Shown here one piece after another: positions 53,965 through 62,480 of a DNA stretch of 64,000 nucleotides. The stretch comes from Catellatospora methionotrophica (GTDB lineage Bacteria > Actinomycetota > Actinomycetes > Mycobacteriales > Micromonosporaceae), in contig NZ_JAAOTJ010000017.1 in assembly GCF_011297335.1 (NCBI RefSeq), positions 94,016 through 158,015 on the forward strand, written 5' to 3'. A program made the translations under genes and the position numbers. Position 1 is the stretch's first letter. The number at the start of each line of letters is the position of its first letter. Below the pieces are notes generated by a model. That model was not told where the DNA came from. It made no database searches and saw only the letters and a list, made by a program, of their open reading frames with translations.

Positions 53965-54708
53965 TCAGTGCTGCAGGACCTTGGACAGGAAGTCGCGCGC
54001 CCGCTCGCTCTTCGGGTTGGCGAAGAACTCCGCCGGCGGCGCCTGCTCGACCAGCTGGCCGTCGGCCATGAACGCGACCCGGTCGGCCGCGGCCCGCGCG
54101 AAGCCCATCTCGTGGGTCACCACGATCATGGTCATGCCCTCCTTGGCCAGCGAGGTCATGACCTCCAGCACCTCGCCGACCATCTCCGGGTCCAGCGCGC
54201 TGGTGGGCTCGTCGAACAGCATGGCCTTGGGCTGCATGGCCAGCGCGCGGGCGATCGCCGCCCGCTGCTGCTGGCCGCCGGACAGCTGCACCGGCAGCTT
54301 GTCGGCCTGGTTGGCGATGCCCACCCGGTCGAGCAGCGCCAGCGCCCGCTCACGGGCCACGGCCTTGCTCTCGCCGCGCACCTTGACCGGGCCGAGCATC
54401 ACGTTGTCGAGGATGCTCATGTGGGCGAAGAGGTTGAACGACTGGAAGACCATGCCGACCTCGCTGCGCAGCTTCGCCAGCGCGCGGCCCTCGGCGGGCA
54501 GGTCCTTGCCGTCGAACCGGATCGAGCCCGAGTTGATCGTCTCCAGCCGGTTGACGGCGCGGCACAGCGTGGACTTGCCGGAGCCGGACGGGCCGATCAC
54601 CACGACCACCTCGCCGCGGTCCACGGTGAGACTCACGTCGCGCAGCACGTGCAGGTCTCCGAACCATTTGTTCACCGAGTCCAGCACAATGAGCGGTTCG
54701 TGGGACAT
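53965..54708 (-). CDS. gluA: Glutamate-type ABC transporter ATPase GluA
   Basis: A 247-residue ATP-binding subunit. Walker [11 protein letters not shown]-loop [10 protein letters not shown], signature [15 protein letters not shown], Walker [13 protein letters not shown] and the H-loop VTHEMGF are all intact. ATG 54708 follows AAAGGA. TAAGGT at 54749-54754 (minus strand) is a possible -10 with a 34-base leader. First gene of the operon, divergent from miaB. Confidence 0.95.
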   Translation of the reverse strand: MSHEPLIVLDSVNKWFGDLHVLRDVSLTVDRGEVVVVIGPSGSGKSTLCRAVNRLETINSGSIRFDGKDLPAEGRALAKLRSEVGMVFQSFNLFAHMSILDNVMLGPVKVRGESKAVARERALALLDRVGIANQADKLPVQLSGGQQQRAAIARALAMQPKAMLFDEPTSALDPEMVGEVLEVMTSLAKEGMTMIVVTHEMGFARAAADRVAFMADGQLVEQAPPAEFFANPKSERARDFLSKVLQH

Positions 54709-54854
54709 GCCACCGTCCTTTCGGCGTGCGTACATCGTCGTCCCGTCGACCTTAGAGGGGCTGCGGCGACGGAACCGGTGCTGGGAGGTCACGACCGGGT
54801 AACTTCCCCGGATTCCGTACCCGTGCCGGTGACCGGATACCCTGGTCGGTTGAG

Positions 54855-56384
54855 ATGACTAGCCAGCCTGAAACCCAGAGCGCACCCGCCCGCACCTACG
54901 AGGTGCGCACGTACGGGTGCCAGATGAACGTGCACGACTCCGAGCGCATCTCGGGTCTGCTCGACGGAGCGGGATACGTGCGCCTGGACCCGGCCGCCGA
55001 GCCGGGCCGCACCCCGGACGTCGTCGTGTTCAACACCTGCGCGGTGCGCGAGAACGCCGACAACCGCCTCTACGGCAACCTCGGCCACCTGCGCCCGGTC
55101 AAGGACAAGCATCCGGGCATGCAGATCGCGGTCGGCGGCTGCCTCGCGCAGAAGGACCAGGGCGACATCGTCAAGAAGGCGCCCTGGGTCGACGTGGTGT
55201 TCGGCACCCACAACATCGGCTCGCTGCCGGTGCTGCTGGAGCGGGCCCGCCACAACGAGCAGGCGCAGGTCGAGCTGCTGGAGTCGCTGGAGGTGTTCCC
55301 GTCGACGCTGCCGACCCGGCGCGAGTCGACGTACTCCGGCTGGGTGTCGATCTCGGTCGGCTGCAACAACACCTGCACCTTCTGCATCGTGCCCGCCCTG
55401 CGCGGCAAGGAGAAGGACCGCCGCCCCGGCGACGTGCTCGCCGAGGTCGAGGCGCTGGTCGCCGAGGGCGTGCTGGAGGTGACCCTGCTCGGCCAGAACG
55501 TCAACACGTACGGCGTCGAGTTCGGCGACCGGCTGGCCTTCGGCAAGCTGCTGCGGGCCACCGGGCAGCTGCGCGACAAGGGGCTGGAGCGGGTGCGTTT
55601 CACCAGCCCGCACCCGGCGGCGTTCACCGACGACGTGATCGAGGCGATGGCCGAGACGGACAACGTCTGCCACTCGCTGCACATGCCGCTGCAGTCGGGC
55701 TCCGACGCGGTGCTCAAGGCGATGAAGCGCTCGTACCGGTCGGACCGGTACCTGTCGATCATCGAGAAGGTGCGCGCGGCGATGCCCGACGCGGCGATCA
55801 CCACCGACATCATCGTGGGCTTCCCCGGGGAGACCGAGGAGGACTTCGCCGAGACACTGCGGGTCGTGCGCGAGTCGCGGTTCTCCAGTGCGTTCACGTT
55901 CCAGTACTCGATCCGGCCGGGCACGCCCGCGGCGACGATGGAGAACCAGGTGCCGAAGGCGGTGGTGCAGGAGCGGTACGAGCGGCTCGTGGCCACCCTG
56001 GAGGAGATCACCTGGGCGGAGAACAAGAAGCTGGTCGGGCGCGAGGTCGAGGTGCTCGTCGCGGTCGGCGAGGGCCGCAAGGACCAGGCCACCGGGCGGA
56101 TGTCCGGCCGCGCCCGCGACGGCCGCCTGGTGCACTTCGCGGTGTCCCCGGAGCAGGTCCCGCTGGTCCGGCCGGGCGACATCGTGCACACCGTCGTCGA
56201 CTACGCCGCCCCGCACCACCTGAACTGCGACGGAGCGCTGGTCTCGCACCGGCGCACCCGCGCCGGCGACGCCTACGAGGCGGGCCGCGTCGCCCGTACC
56301 GCCGGCGTCATGCTCGGCCTGCCCACCATCGGCAAGCCCCCCACCCAGCCCACCCCGGCCGCCTCCGCCTGCGCCGCCTCCTGA
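54855..56384 (+). CDS. miaB: tRNA-2-methylthio-N6-dimethylallyladenosine synthase MiaB
   Basis: Radical-SAM methylthiotransferase modifying adenosine 37 of tRNAs; 509 residues. The UPF0004 domain has cysteines in [17 protein letters not shown] and GGCLAQ. The radical-SAM motif is C170-NNT-C174-TF-C177, and a TRAM domain lies near the C-terminus. TACCCT (54838-54843) would start transcription a few bases before ATG 54855. The usual downstream miaA is not adjacent in this window. Confidence 0.95.
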   Translation: MTSQPETQSAPARTYEVRTYGCQMNVHDSERISGLLDGAGYVRLDPAAEPGRTPDVVVFNTCAVRENADNRLYGNLGHLRPVKDKHPGMQIAVGGCLAQKDQGDIVKKAPWVDVVFGTHNIGSLPVLLERARHNEQAQVELLESLEVFPSTLPTRRESTYSGWVSISVGCNNTCTFCIVPALRGKEKDRRPGDVLAEVEALVAEGVLEVTLLGQNVNTYGVEFGDRLAFGKLLRATGQLRDKGLERVRFTSPHPAAFTDDVIEAMAETDNVCHSLHMPLQSGSDAVLKAMKRSYRSDRYLSIIEKVRAAMPDAAITTDIIVGFPGETEEDFAETLRVVRESRFSSAFTFQYSIRPGTPAATMENQVPKAVVQERYERLVATLEEITWAENKKLVGREVEVLVAVGEGRKDQATGRMSGRARDGRLVHFAVSPEQVPLVRPGDIVHTVVDYAAPHHLNCDGALVSHRRTRAGDAYEAGRVARTAGVMLGLPTIGKPPTQPTPAASACAAS

Positions 56385-56404
56385 CGGCTGGCCCCGTCCG
56401 GCTG

Positions 56405-56469
56405 ATGATCGCTGTTTCGGGTCACTTCCTGGGGTCAGGCCGCAGATCTTGACACGAAACGGCGATCTT
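56405..56469. repeat. Family A intergenic palindrome, copy 7 (degenerate)
   Basis: Arms 56405-56431 and 56443-56469 share the family motif with several mismatches, directly after miaB. Confidence 0.7.
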
Positions 56470-56502
56470 CGCCCGCGACCGGAGCGCTGACCGGGGCTAC
56501 GA

Positions 56503-56556
56503 GGTTAAGAAGGGCACCTTCCATATCGCTTTGCGATGGGAAGGTGCCTTTCCTTC
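56503..56556. repeat. Family D palindrome, copy 2
   Basis: AAGGGCACCTT (56510-56520) faces AAGGTGCCTTT (56541-56551) with similar flanks to copy 1 at 28431. It lies upstream of the ebo-like operon. Confidence 0.75.
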
Positions 56557-56619
56557 GTACGAAACGCGGGAGTGAGCTGCGACGATGATTCGCGAAACGC
56601 CGGTACGTCCGAATCCGGG

Positions 56620-56644
56620 TAGTCTCGGCGAAATCAAGTAATCT
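56620..56644 (+). promoter_or_regulatory. Candidate -10 boxes of the ebo-like operon
   Basis: TAGTCT (56620-56625) and TAATCT (56639-56644) are TANNNT hexamers 30-50 bases before ATG 56680. No -35 is clear. All six genes downstream overlap, so a single promoter here is expected. Confidence 0.4.
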
Positions 56645-56679
56645 GTCTTGGTTTCTCCTCCATCTCCCCGGGAGACCGC

Positions 56680-57813
56680 ATGCGAACAGGTGTTTGGCTG
56701 GTCGGCGGGCGGGGGTCGGTCGCCGTCACCAGCATGGTCGGAGCCGTCGCGCTGCGCGCGGGGCTCACCGAGCCCACCGGTTGCGTCACGGAACTGCCGC
56801 AGTTGCGGCATCCGCAGTTGCCCCAGTTCGCCGACCTGGTGTTCGGCGGGCACGACGTGATCGCGACCCCGATCCTCAAGAAGGCCGACGCGCTCGCCGA
56901 CGCGGGCGTGCTGCCCGGCCGCCTCGTCACGGCCCTGCAGCCGGAACTGGCCGCGCTCGACGCCGAGGTGCGGCCCGCGCCGCGCGGCGCGACGCAGGCC
57001 GAGACCGCCGCGCTCGTCGCGGCCGACCTCGACGACTTCCGCCGCCGGCACGAGCTGGGGCGGGTGGTCGTCGTGAACGTGTCGTCGACCGAGCCCGCCG
57101 CCGAGCCGCACGAGGCGCACGCCGCGCTCGACGTGCTGCGCGAGGCCCTGCGCGGGCCGGTGCCGGTGCTACCGGCCAGCTCGCTGTACGCGTACGCGGC
57201 CTTCACCGCCGGGTGCTCGTACGTCGACTTCACCCCGTCCACCGGAGCCCGGCTGCCCGCGCTGTCGCAGCTGGCCTACGAGCGCGGGGTGCCGTACGCC
57301 GGGCACGACGGCAAGACGGGGGAGACCCTGGTCAAGTCGGTGCTCGCGCCGATGTTCGCGATGCGGGCGCTGGACGTGCGCAGCTGGTCGGGGGCGAACC
57401 TGCTCGGCGGCGGTGACGGGGCCAACCTGTCCCAGCCCGCGCCGAACGCCGCCAAGGCGGCCAGCAAGCAGCGGGTCCTCGCCGAGACGCTCGGCTACCA
57501 CCCGCAGGGCGACACGCGCATCGAGTACGTCGAGGACCTGGGCGAGTTCAAGACCGCCTGGGACCTGATCACGTTCCGCGGGTTCCTCGGCACCGCGATG
57601 CGGATGGAGTTCAGCTGGCACGGCTGCGACTCGGCGCTGGCCGCCCCGCTGGTCCTGGACCTGGTCCGGCTCACCGCCGCCGCGCACCGCGCCGGGCGCA
57701 GCGGCCCGCTGCCGGAGCTGGCGTTCTTCTTCAAGGACCCGCTCGGCGACGTCGAGCACGGGCTGACCGCCCAGTTCGACGCGCTGGCCCGGATGGTCGA
57801 GGGCCTGGCGTGA
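56680..57813 (+). CDS. Inositol-3-phosphate synthase-like cyclase of the ebo-like cluster
   Basis: A 377-residue protein of the myo-inositol-1-phosphate synthase family. It opens with the NAD-binding VWLVGGRGSVAVTSMVGAVAL and carries the family segment GHDGKTGETLVKSVLAPMFAMR with the catalytic-type Lys residues, then SWSGANLLGGGDGANL. The expected reaction is NAD-dependent cyclisation of glucose 6-phosphate to a cyclitol phosphate. It occupies the place of the dehydroquinate-synthase-like EboD in known ebo clusters. It overlaps eboC by four bases. A housekeeping Ino1 may exist elsewhere. Confidence 0.88.
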   Translation: MRTGVWLVGGRGSVAVTSMVGAVALRAGLTEPTGCVTELPQLRHPQLPQFADLVFGGHDVIATPILKKADALADAGVLPGRLVTALQPELAALDAEVRPAPRGATQAETAALVAADLDDFRRRHELGRVVVVNVSSTEPAAEPHEAHAALDVLREALRGPVPVLPASSLYAYAAFTAGCSYVDFTPSTGARLPALSQLAYERGVPYAGHDGKTGETLVKSVLAPMFAMRALDVRSWSGANLLGGGDGANLSQPAPNAAKAASKQRVLAETLGYHPQGDTRIEYVEDLGEFKTAWDLITFRGFLGTAMRMEFSWHGCDSALAAPLVLDLVRLTAAAHRAGRSGPLPELAFFFKDPLGDVEHGLTAQFDALARMVEGLA

Positions 57814-58913
57814 CCGCGCCGACCGCCATGCTGACCGAGGCGCAGCGCGCCGCGGCCCTGCCCGCCGCCCGCGCCCTGCGCGCCGCCCAGGGCCGCCGGG
57901 TGACCGCCCGGCGTCCGCGAGAAGTGAATCTGGTGCGGTCGAGGTCGTTCGAACGACCCGCATCGCACGCGGCCGATCCGGCACGCGGGTCCGGCACGGC
58001 GGCGCGGAACACGGGTGCGGCAACCGTCGGTGGGGACGCTCGCGGCCGGTGGGCGGCGAGACTGCGCACCCTTGCCGAGCTGGTACGTGCGCCCGCGGCG
58101 CTGTCGGTGCCGGGCGACGTGATCGCCGGTGCCGCCGCTGCCGGGACGCTGGACCGGCGCACGCCGGGGCTGGCCGCGGCGTCGGTGTGCCTGTACTGGG
58201 CGGGCATGGCGGCCAACGACTGGGCCGACCGGGAGCTCGACGCCGTCGAGCGGCCCGAGCGGCCGATCCCCAGCGGGCGGGTGTCGCCCCGGACCGCGCT
58301 GGGCCTGGCCGCCGGGCTCACCGCGGTCGGGGTGGGGCTCGCCGCGTGGGCGGGCGGCCGCCGCGGCCTGGCCACGGCCGTGCCGCTGGCCGCGACCGTG
58401 TGGGCGTACGACGTGAAAGCCAAGAACACCGCGGCGGGCCCGGCGGTCATGGCCGCCTGCCGGGGCCTGGACGTGCTGCTGGGCGCGTCGACCGGCCGGG
58501 CGGCGAAAGCGGTGCCCGCGGCACTGACCGTCGCCGCGCACACGTACACCGTCACGGCGCTGTCGCGGCGCGAGGTGTCCGGCGCGGACGTGAAACTGCC
58601 GGTGGCGACGCTGGCGGGCACGGTCGCCGTCGCCGCGACCGCCGCCGGGGCGACCCGGGCCAAGGGCTGGCGGGCGGTGCTGCCCGTGGCGCTGGCCGGG
58701 TGGTACCTGACGCACTACGGCCGGGCGCAGGCGCGGGCCGCCGCGTCGCCCGACGCGGCCCGTATCCGCACCGCCGTCGGCTCGGGCATCACCGGGCTGC
58801 CGACGTTGCAGGGAACGCTGGCCGCCCGCACCGGGGCAGGCGGCACGGGGCTGGCCCTGGCCGCGCTCGCGCCGCTGGCCAGGCGCCTGGTCCGGAAGAT
58901 CTCGGCCACATGA
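57810..58913 (+). CDS. eboC: UbiA-family prenyltransferase (EboC / SCO3242-like)
   Basis: A 367-residue UbiA fold with about eight helices. The aspartate-rich motif NDWADRELD (136-144) binds prenyl diphosphate; the second motif is YDVKAKNTAAGP. It is predicted to prenylate a cyclitol or other acceptor made by the operon. Conserved sequence begins near residue 82 (AARLRTLAELVRAPAALSVPGDV). Residues 1-80 are a hydrophilic extension with no family support and contain a 16-bp palindrome at DNA level. GTG 57810 overlaps the upstream gene, but a later start is possible. Confidence 0.85.
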   Translation: MTAPTAMLTEAQRAAALPAARALRAAQGRRVTARRPREVNLVRSRSFERPASHAADPARGSGTAARNTGAATVGGDARGRWAARLRTLAELVRAPAALSVPGDVIAGAAAAGTLDRRTPGLAAASVCLYWAGMAANDWADRELDAVERPERPIPSGRVSPRTALGLAAGLTAVGVGLAAWAGGRRGLATAVPLAATVWAYDVKAKNTAAGPAVMAACRGLDVLLGASTGRAAKAVPAALTVAAHTYTVTALSRREVSGADVKLPVATLAGTVAVAATAAGATRAKGWRAVLPVALAGWYLTHYGRAQARAAASPDAARIRTAVGSGITGLPTLQGTLAARTGAGGTGLALAALAPLARRLVRKISAT

Positions 58914-60415
58914 ACCTGCGTTTCGGGTACGGCACCAACGGCTTCGCCAACCACCGGCTCGGCGACGCGCTGTCCGTGCTCGCCGACCTCGGCTACGACG
59001 GCGTCGCGCTGACGCTGGACCACCACCACCTCGACCCGTACGCCCCGGGACTGGCCCGCCGGGTCTCCGGCCTGGCCACCAGGCTGATGGAGTTGGGGCT
59101 GTCCGTGGTGATCGAGACGGGGGCGCGCTACCTGCTGGACCCGCGCCGCAAGCACGCGCCCACGCTGCTGCACGACGAGCGCGAGGTGCGGCTGGACTTC
59201 CTGCTGCGCGCCGTGTCCATCGCGGCCGACCTGGGCGCGGAGGCCGTGTCGTGCTGGTCGGGGGTGCGCCCCCCGGCGGTCGATCCGCAGCTGGCCTGGG
59301 ACCGGCTGGTCGACGGCTGCGCACGGCTCACCGAGGCGGCGTCCAAGGCGGGCGTGCCGGTCGGCTTCGAACCCGAGCCGGGCATGTTCGTGCAGGACCT
59401 TGCCGGGTGGCGGACGCTGCACCGGGCGCTGGGCATGCCGCGCGCGTTCGGGCTGACCCTCGACCTCGGGCACTGCCGGTGCCTGGAGCCCGAGCCGGTC
59501 GCCGACTGCGTCGTTGCCGCCGCGCCGTGGCTGGTCAACGTGCAGATCGAGGACATGCGCCGGGGCGTGCACGAGCACCTGGAGTTCGGCGAGGGCGAGA
59601 TCGAGTTCCCGCCGGTGCTGCGGGCGCTGGCCGACACCGGATACCGCGGGCTGGTCGGGGTGGAACTGCCCCGGCACTCGCACGCCGCGCCGGACGTGGC
59701 ACGGCGCTCGCTGTCGTTCCTGCGCGCCGCCGCCGGGCAGTCCGGCGGCGCGGCCGACCGGGCTCCCGCGCAGGGGCAGCGCGCCCCGGGCCAGCGCCGC
59801 CCGGCCGGGGCGGTGCCCGCGCCGGACGTGCTGCGCGCCGCGCTGGCGGCCGTGGACGACGGCGGCTGGCTGGACGAGGCGCTGCGCCGGGTCGCCGCCG
59901 ACCCGTCCGTGATCAGCCGCCTGTTCCCGGCCGCGGCACGGCGCTGCGGTCGCGGCGAGATCCTGCCCGGCTGGACCGCCGACGAGGCGGCCCGCGCGGT
60001 GCTGCTGGCCACGCTGCCCGCCGAGCGGGCCGTGGCACATGCCCGCGAGCTCTACCGGCACGGCGACGCGGCCGAGAAGCGGGCCGTGCTGCGCGCGCTG
60101 CCGCTGCTGCCGATCGGGCCGAGCGCCGTCGAGTTGCTGCACGACGCGATCCGCACCAACGACACCCGGCTGGTCGCCGCGGCCCTGGGACCGTACGCGG
60201 CGCACCTGGACGCCGCCGCGTGGCGGCAGGCCGTCGTCAAGTGCGTGTTCATGGGCATCCCGCTGACCTGCGTGGACGATCTGGACCACCGGGCCGACAG
60301 CGAGCTGGCCGCGATGCTGGCCGGGGTCGCCGACGAGCGCCACGCGGCCGGGCGCGAGCTGCCCGACGACGCGGCGGCGCTGCTGGCCCACCTCAAAGCC
60401 GAGAAGGGGATCTGA
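58910..60415 (+). CDS. Sugar-phosphate-isomerase-like TIM barrel fused to EboA domain
   Basis: A 501-residue fusion. Residues 1-285 are a xylose-isomerase-like TIM barrel (FGYGTNGFANHRLGDAL, GFEPEPGMFVQDL, LDLGHCRCLE, NVQIEDMRRGVHEHLEFGEG) with metal-type Glu, Asp and His residues. A proline-rich linker follows, then an EboA domain (about 310-501, with NDTRLVAAALGPYAAHLD and WRQAVVKCVFMGIPL). In cyanobacteria EboA is a separate protein of unknown activity. ATG 58910 overlaps eboC by four bases. Confidence 0.85.
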   Translation: MNLRFGYGTNGFANHRLGDALSVLADLGYDGVALTLDHHHLDPYAPGLARRVSGLATRLMELGLSVVIETGARYLLDPRRKHAPTLLHDEREVRLDFLLRAVSIAADLGAEAVSCWSGVRPPAVDPQLAWDRLVDGCARLTEAASKAGVPVGFEPEPGMFVQDLAGWRTLHRALGMPRAFGLTLDLGHCRCLEPEPVADCVVAAAPWLVNVQIEDMRRGVHEHLEFGEGEIEFPPVLRALADTGYRGLVGVELPRHSHAAPDVARRSLSFLRAAAGQSGGAADRAPAQGQRAPGQRRPAGAVPAPDVLRAALAAVDDGGWLDEALRRVAADPSVISRLFPAAARRCGRGEILPGWTADEAARAVLLATLPAERAVAHARELYRHGDAAEKRAVLRALPLLPIGPSAVELLHDAIRTNDTRLVAAALGPYAAHLDAAAWRQAVVKCVFMGIPLTCVDDLDHRADSELAAMLAGVADERHAAGRELPDDAAALLAHLKAEKGI

Positions 60416-61263
60416 TGCGCATCTTCGACCCGCACGTGCACATGACCTCACGCACCACCGACGACTACGAGGCGATGGCGGCCGCCGGGGTGCGCGCCGT
60501 GGTGGAGCCGTCGTTCTGGCTCGGCCAGCCGCGCACCAGCCCCGGCTCGTTCGCCGACTACTTCGACGCGCTGATCGGCTGGGAGCCGTTCCGGGCCGGG
60601 CAGTTCGGCATCCGTCACTTCGCCACCATCGCGCTGAACCCGAAGGAGGCCAACGACCCGCGCTGCCGCGAGGTGCTCGAACTGGTCCCGCGCTACCTGG
60701 ACAAGGACGCGGTCGTCGCGGTCGGCGAGATCGGGTACGACGCGATGACGCCACAGGAGGACCACGCGTTCGCCGCGCAGCTCGCGCTGGCCGTCGAGTT
60801 CGACCTGCCCGCACTGGTGCACACGCCGCACCGGGACAAGGTACGCGGCACCCAGCGCAGCCTGGACGTGGTCAAGGAGTCCGGCATCGACCCGGGCCGC
60901 GTCGTGATCGACCACCTGAACGAGGTGACCGTCGAGCTGGTCCGCGACACCGGCTGCTGGCTGGGCTTCTCGATCTACCCGGACACCAAGATGTCGCCGC
61001 CGCGCATGGTCGAGCTGCTGCGCCGCTACGGCACCGAGCGCATGCTGGTCAACTCCGCCGCCGACTGGGGCCGCTCCGACCCGCTGCTCACCCTGCGTAC
61101 CGGCGAGGCCATGCTCGCGGCCGGGTTCGGACAGGACGAGGTCGACCGGGTGCTGTGGCGCAACCCGGCCGCGTTCTACGGCCAGTCCGGGCGGCTGGAC
61201 CTGTCCGACACGGACGCGCCCGCCGACTTCGCCGGGAACTCGATCAAGCGGGGCGGGGCCTGA
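60415..61263 (+). CDS. eboB: TatD-like metal-dependent hydrolase EboB
   Basis: A 282-residue TIM-barrel amidohydrolase. Metal ligands appear as FDPHVHM (D-x-H-x-H type), VGEIGYD, VHTPHRDK, IDHLNEV and NSAADWG. It begins one base before the end of the upstream stop (TGATG). Substrate unknown; ebo members are assigned to metabolite processing by context. Confidence 0.9.
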   Translation: MRIFDPHVHMTSRTTDDYEAMAAAGVRAVVEPSFWLGQPRTSPGSFADYFDALIGWEPFRAGQFGIRHFATIALNPKEANDPRCREVLELVPRYLDKDAVVAVGEIGYDAMTPQEDHAFAAQLALAVEFDLPALVHTPHRDKVRGTQRSLDVVKESGIDPGRVVIDHLNEVTVELVRDTGCWLGFSIYPDTKMSPPRMVELLRRYGTERMLVNSAADWGRSDPLLTLRTGEAMLAAGFGQDEVDRVLWRNPAAFYGQSGRLDLSDTDAPADFAGNSIKRGGA

Positions 61264-62480
61264 TGCGGCTGGCACACCCCGACGGGCAGACGGTGCACCT
61301 GAGCTACTGCACCAACGTGCACCCGGCCGAGGACCTCGACGGCATCGTGGCGCAGCTCGACACGTACGGCACGGCGATCCGCCGCGAACTCGACGCCGAG
61401 GTGCTGGGCCTGGGCCTGTGGCTGGCCGCCCCGGCGGCGTCCGCGCTGGCCGCCGAGCCGCACCTGCGCCGCCGCCTGCGCCGGGAGCTGGACCTGCGCG
61501 GCCTGGAGGTGGTCACCCTCAACGGCTTCCCGTACCAGTCGTTCCAGGCCGAGGTCGTCAAGCACGCCGTGTACCACCCGGACTGGACCACCCCGGAACG
61601 CCTGCGCTACACCCTGGACCTGGCCGTGGTGCTCGCCGACCTGCTGCCCGACGACGCGGTGCGCGGGTCGATCTCGACGCTGCCGCTGGCCTGGCGCGAG
61701 CCGTGGGGCCCCGAGCGGGCGGGGACGGCCGGGCGGGTGCTGGACGAGCTGGCCGACGGCCTGGCCGCCATCGCCGGGCGCACCGGCCGCACCGTGCAGG
61801 TCGGTTTCGAGCCCGAACCCGGCTGCGTCGTGGAGACCACCGAGCAGGCCGCCCGGCTGTGGACCGGCATGGACCCCGACTGGCTGGGCGTATGCCTCGA
61901 CCTCGCGCACCTGGCCTGCGCCTGGGAGGAACCCGCCGAGGCGCTGTCCCGGCTCGCCCGCGCCGGGCTGCCCGTGATGAAGGTGCAGGTCTCCGCAGCG
62001 CTGACCGCCGACGACCCGGTCGCCGCGCAGGCCGTGCTGCGCGGCTACGACGAGCCGCGTTTCCTGCACCAGACCCGGGGTTCACGCGGCGAGGCCGCCG
62101 ACGACCTCGGCGAGGCCCTGGACCGGCTGCTGCCGCGCCCGCGCCGCACCCCGCAGCCGTGGCGGGTGCACTACCACGTGCCGCTGCACGCCGAACCGGC
62201 CCCGCCGCTCGGCAGCACCCTGCCCGAGCTGCGCGTCGCGCTCAAGGAGCTGTTCGGCGGCGCGACCGCGGGCTGCGACCACGTGGACGTCGAGACGTAC
62301 ACCTGGAACGTGCTTCCCCCGGCGCAACGGCCGGTCACGCCCGCGCAGCTGGCCTCCGGCCTCGCCGCCGAGCTGGCGTTCGCCCGCGACGAGCTGACCG
62401 CGCTCGGGCTGACCCCGAGCGGCCCCGCCGCCCCGCTGAGCACCATGGAACTGCAGGAGGTCCGCCCGTGGACACCGTGA
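61263..62480 (+). CDS. eboE: Metabolite traffic protein EboE
   Basis: A 405-residue TIM-barrel protein with the EboE opening LSYCTNVHPAEDLDGIVAQL, then GFEPEPGCVVETT, CLDLAHLACAWEEP and VMKVQVSAAL. The GFEPEPG motif also occurs in the preceding TIM-EboA fusion, so the two barrels are related. In cyanobacteria EboE is needed, with the other Ebo proteins, for moving a scytonemin precursor to the periplasm. Start overlaps eboB (TGATG). Confidence 0.9.
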   Translation: MRLAHPDGQTVHLSYCTNVHPAEDLDGIVAQLDTYGTAIRRELDAEVLGLGLWLAAPAASALAAEPHLRRRLRRELDLRGLEVVTLNGFPYQSFQAEVVKHAVYHPDWTTPERLRYTLDLAVVLADLLPDDAVRGSISTLPLAWREPWGPERAGTAGRVLDELADGLAAIAGRTGRTVQVGFEPEPGCVVETTEQAARLWTGMDPDWLGVCLDLAHLACAWEEPAEALSRLARAGLPVMKVQVSAALTADDPVAAQAVLRGYDEPRFLHQTRGSRGEAADDLGEALDRLLPRPRRTPQPWRVHYHVPLHAEPAPPLGSTLPELRVALKELFGGATAGCDHVDVETYTWNVLPPAQRPVTPAQLASGLAAELAFARDELTALGLTPSGPAAPLSTMELQEVRPWTP

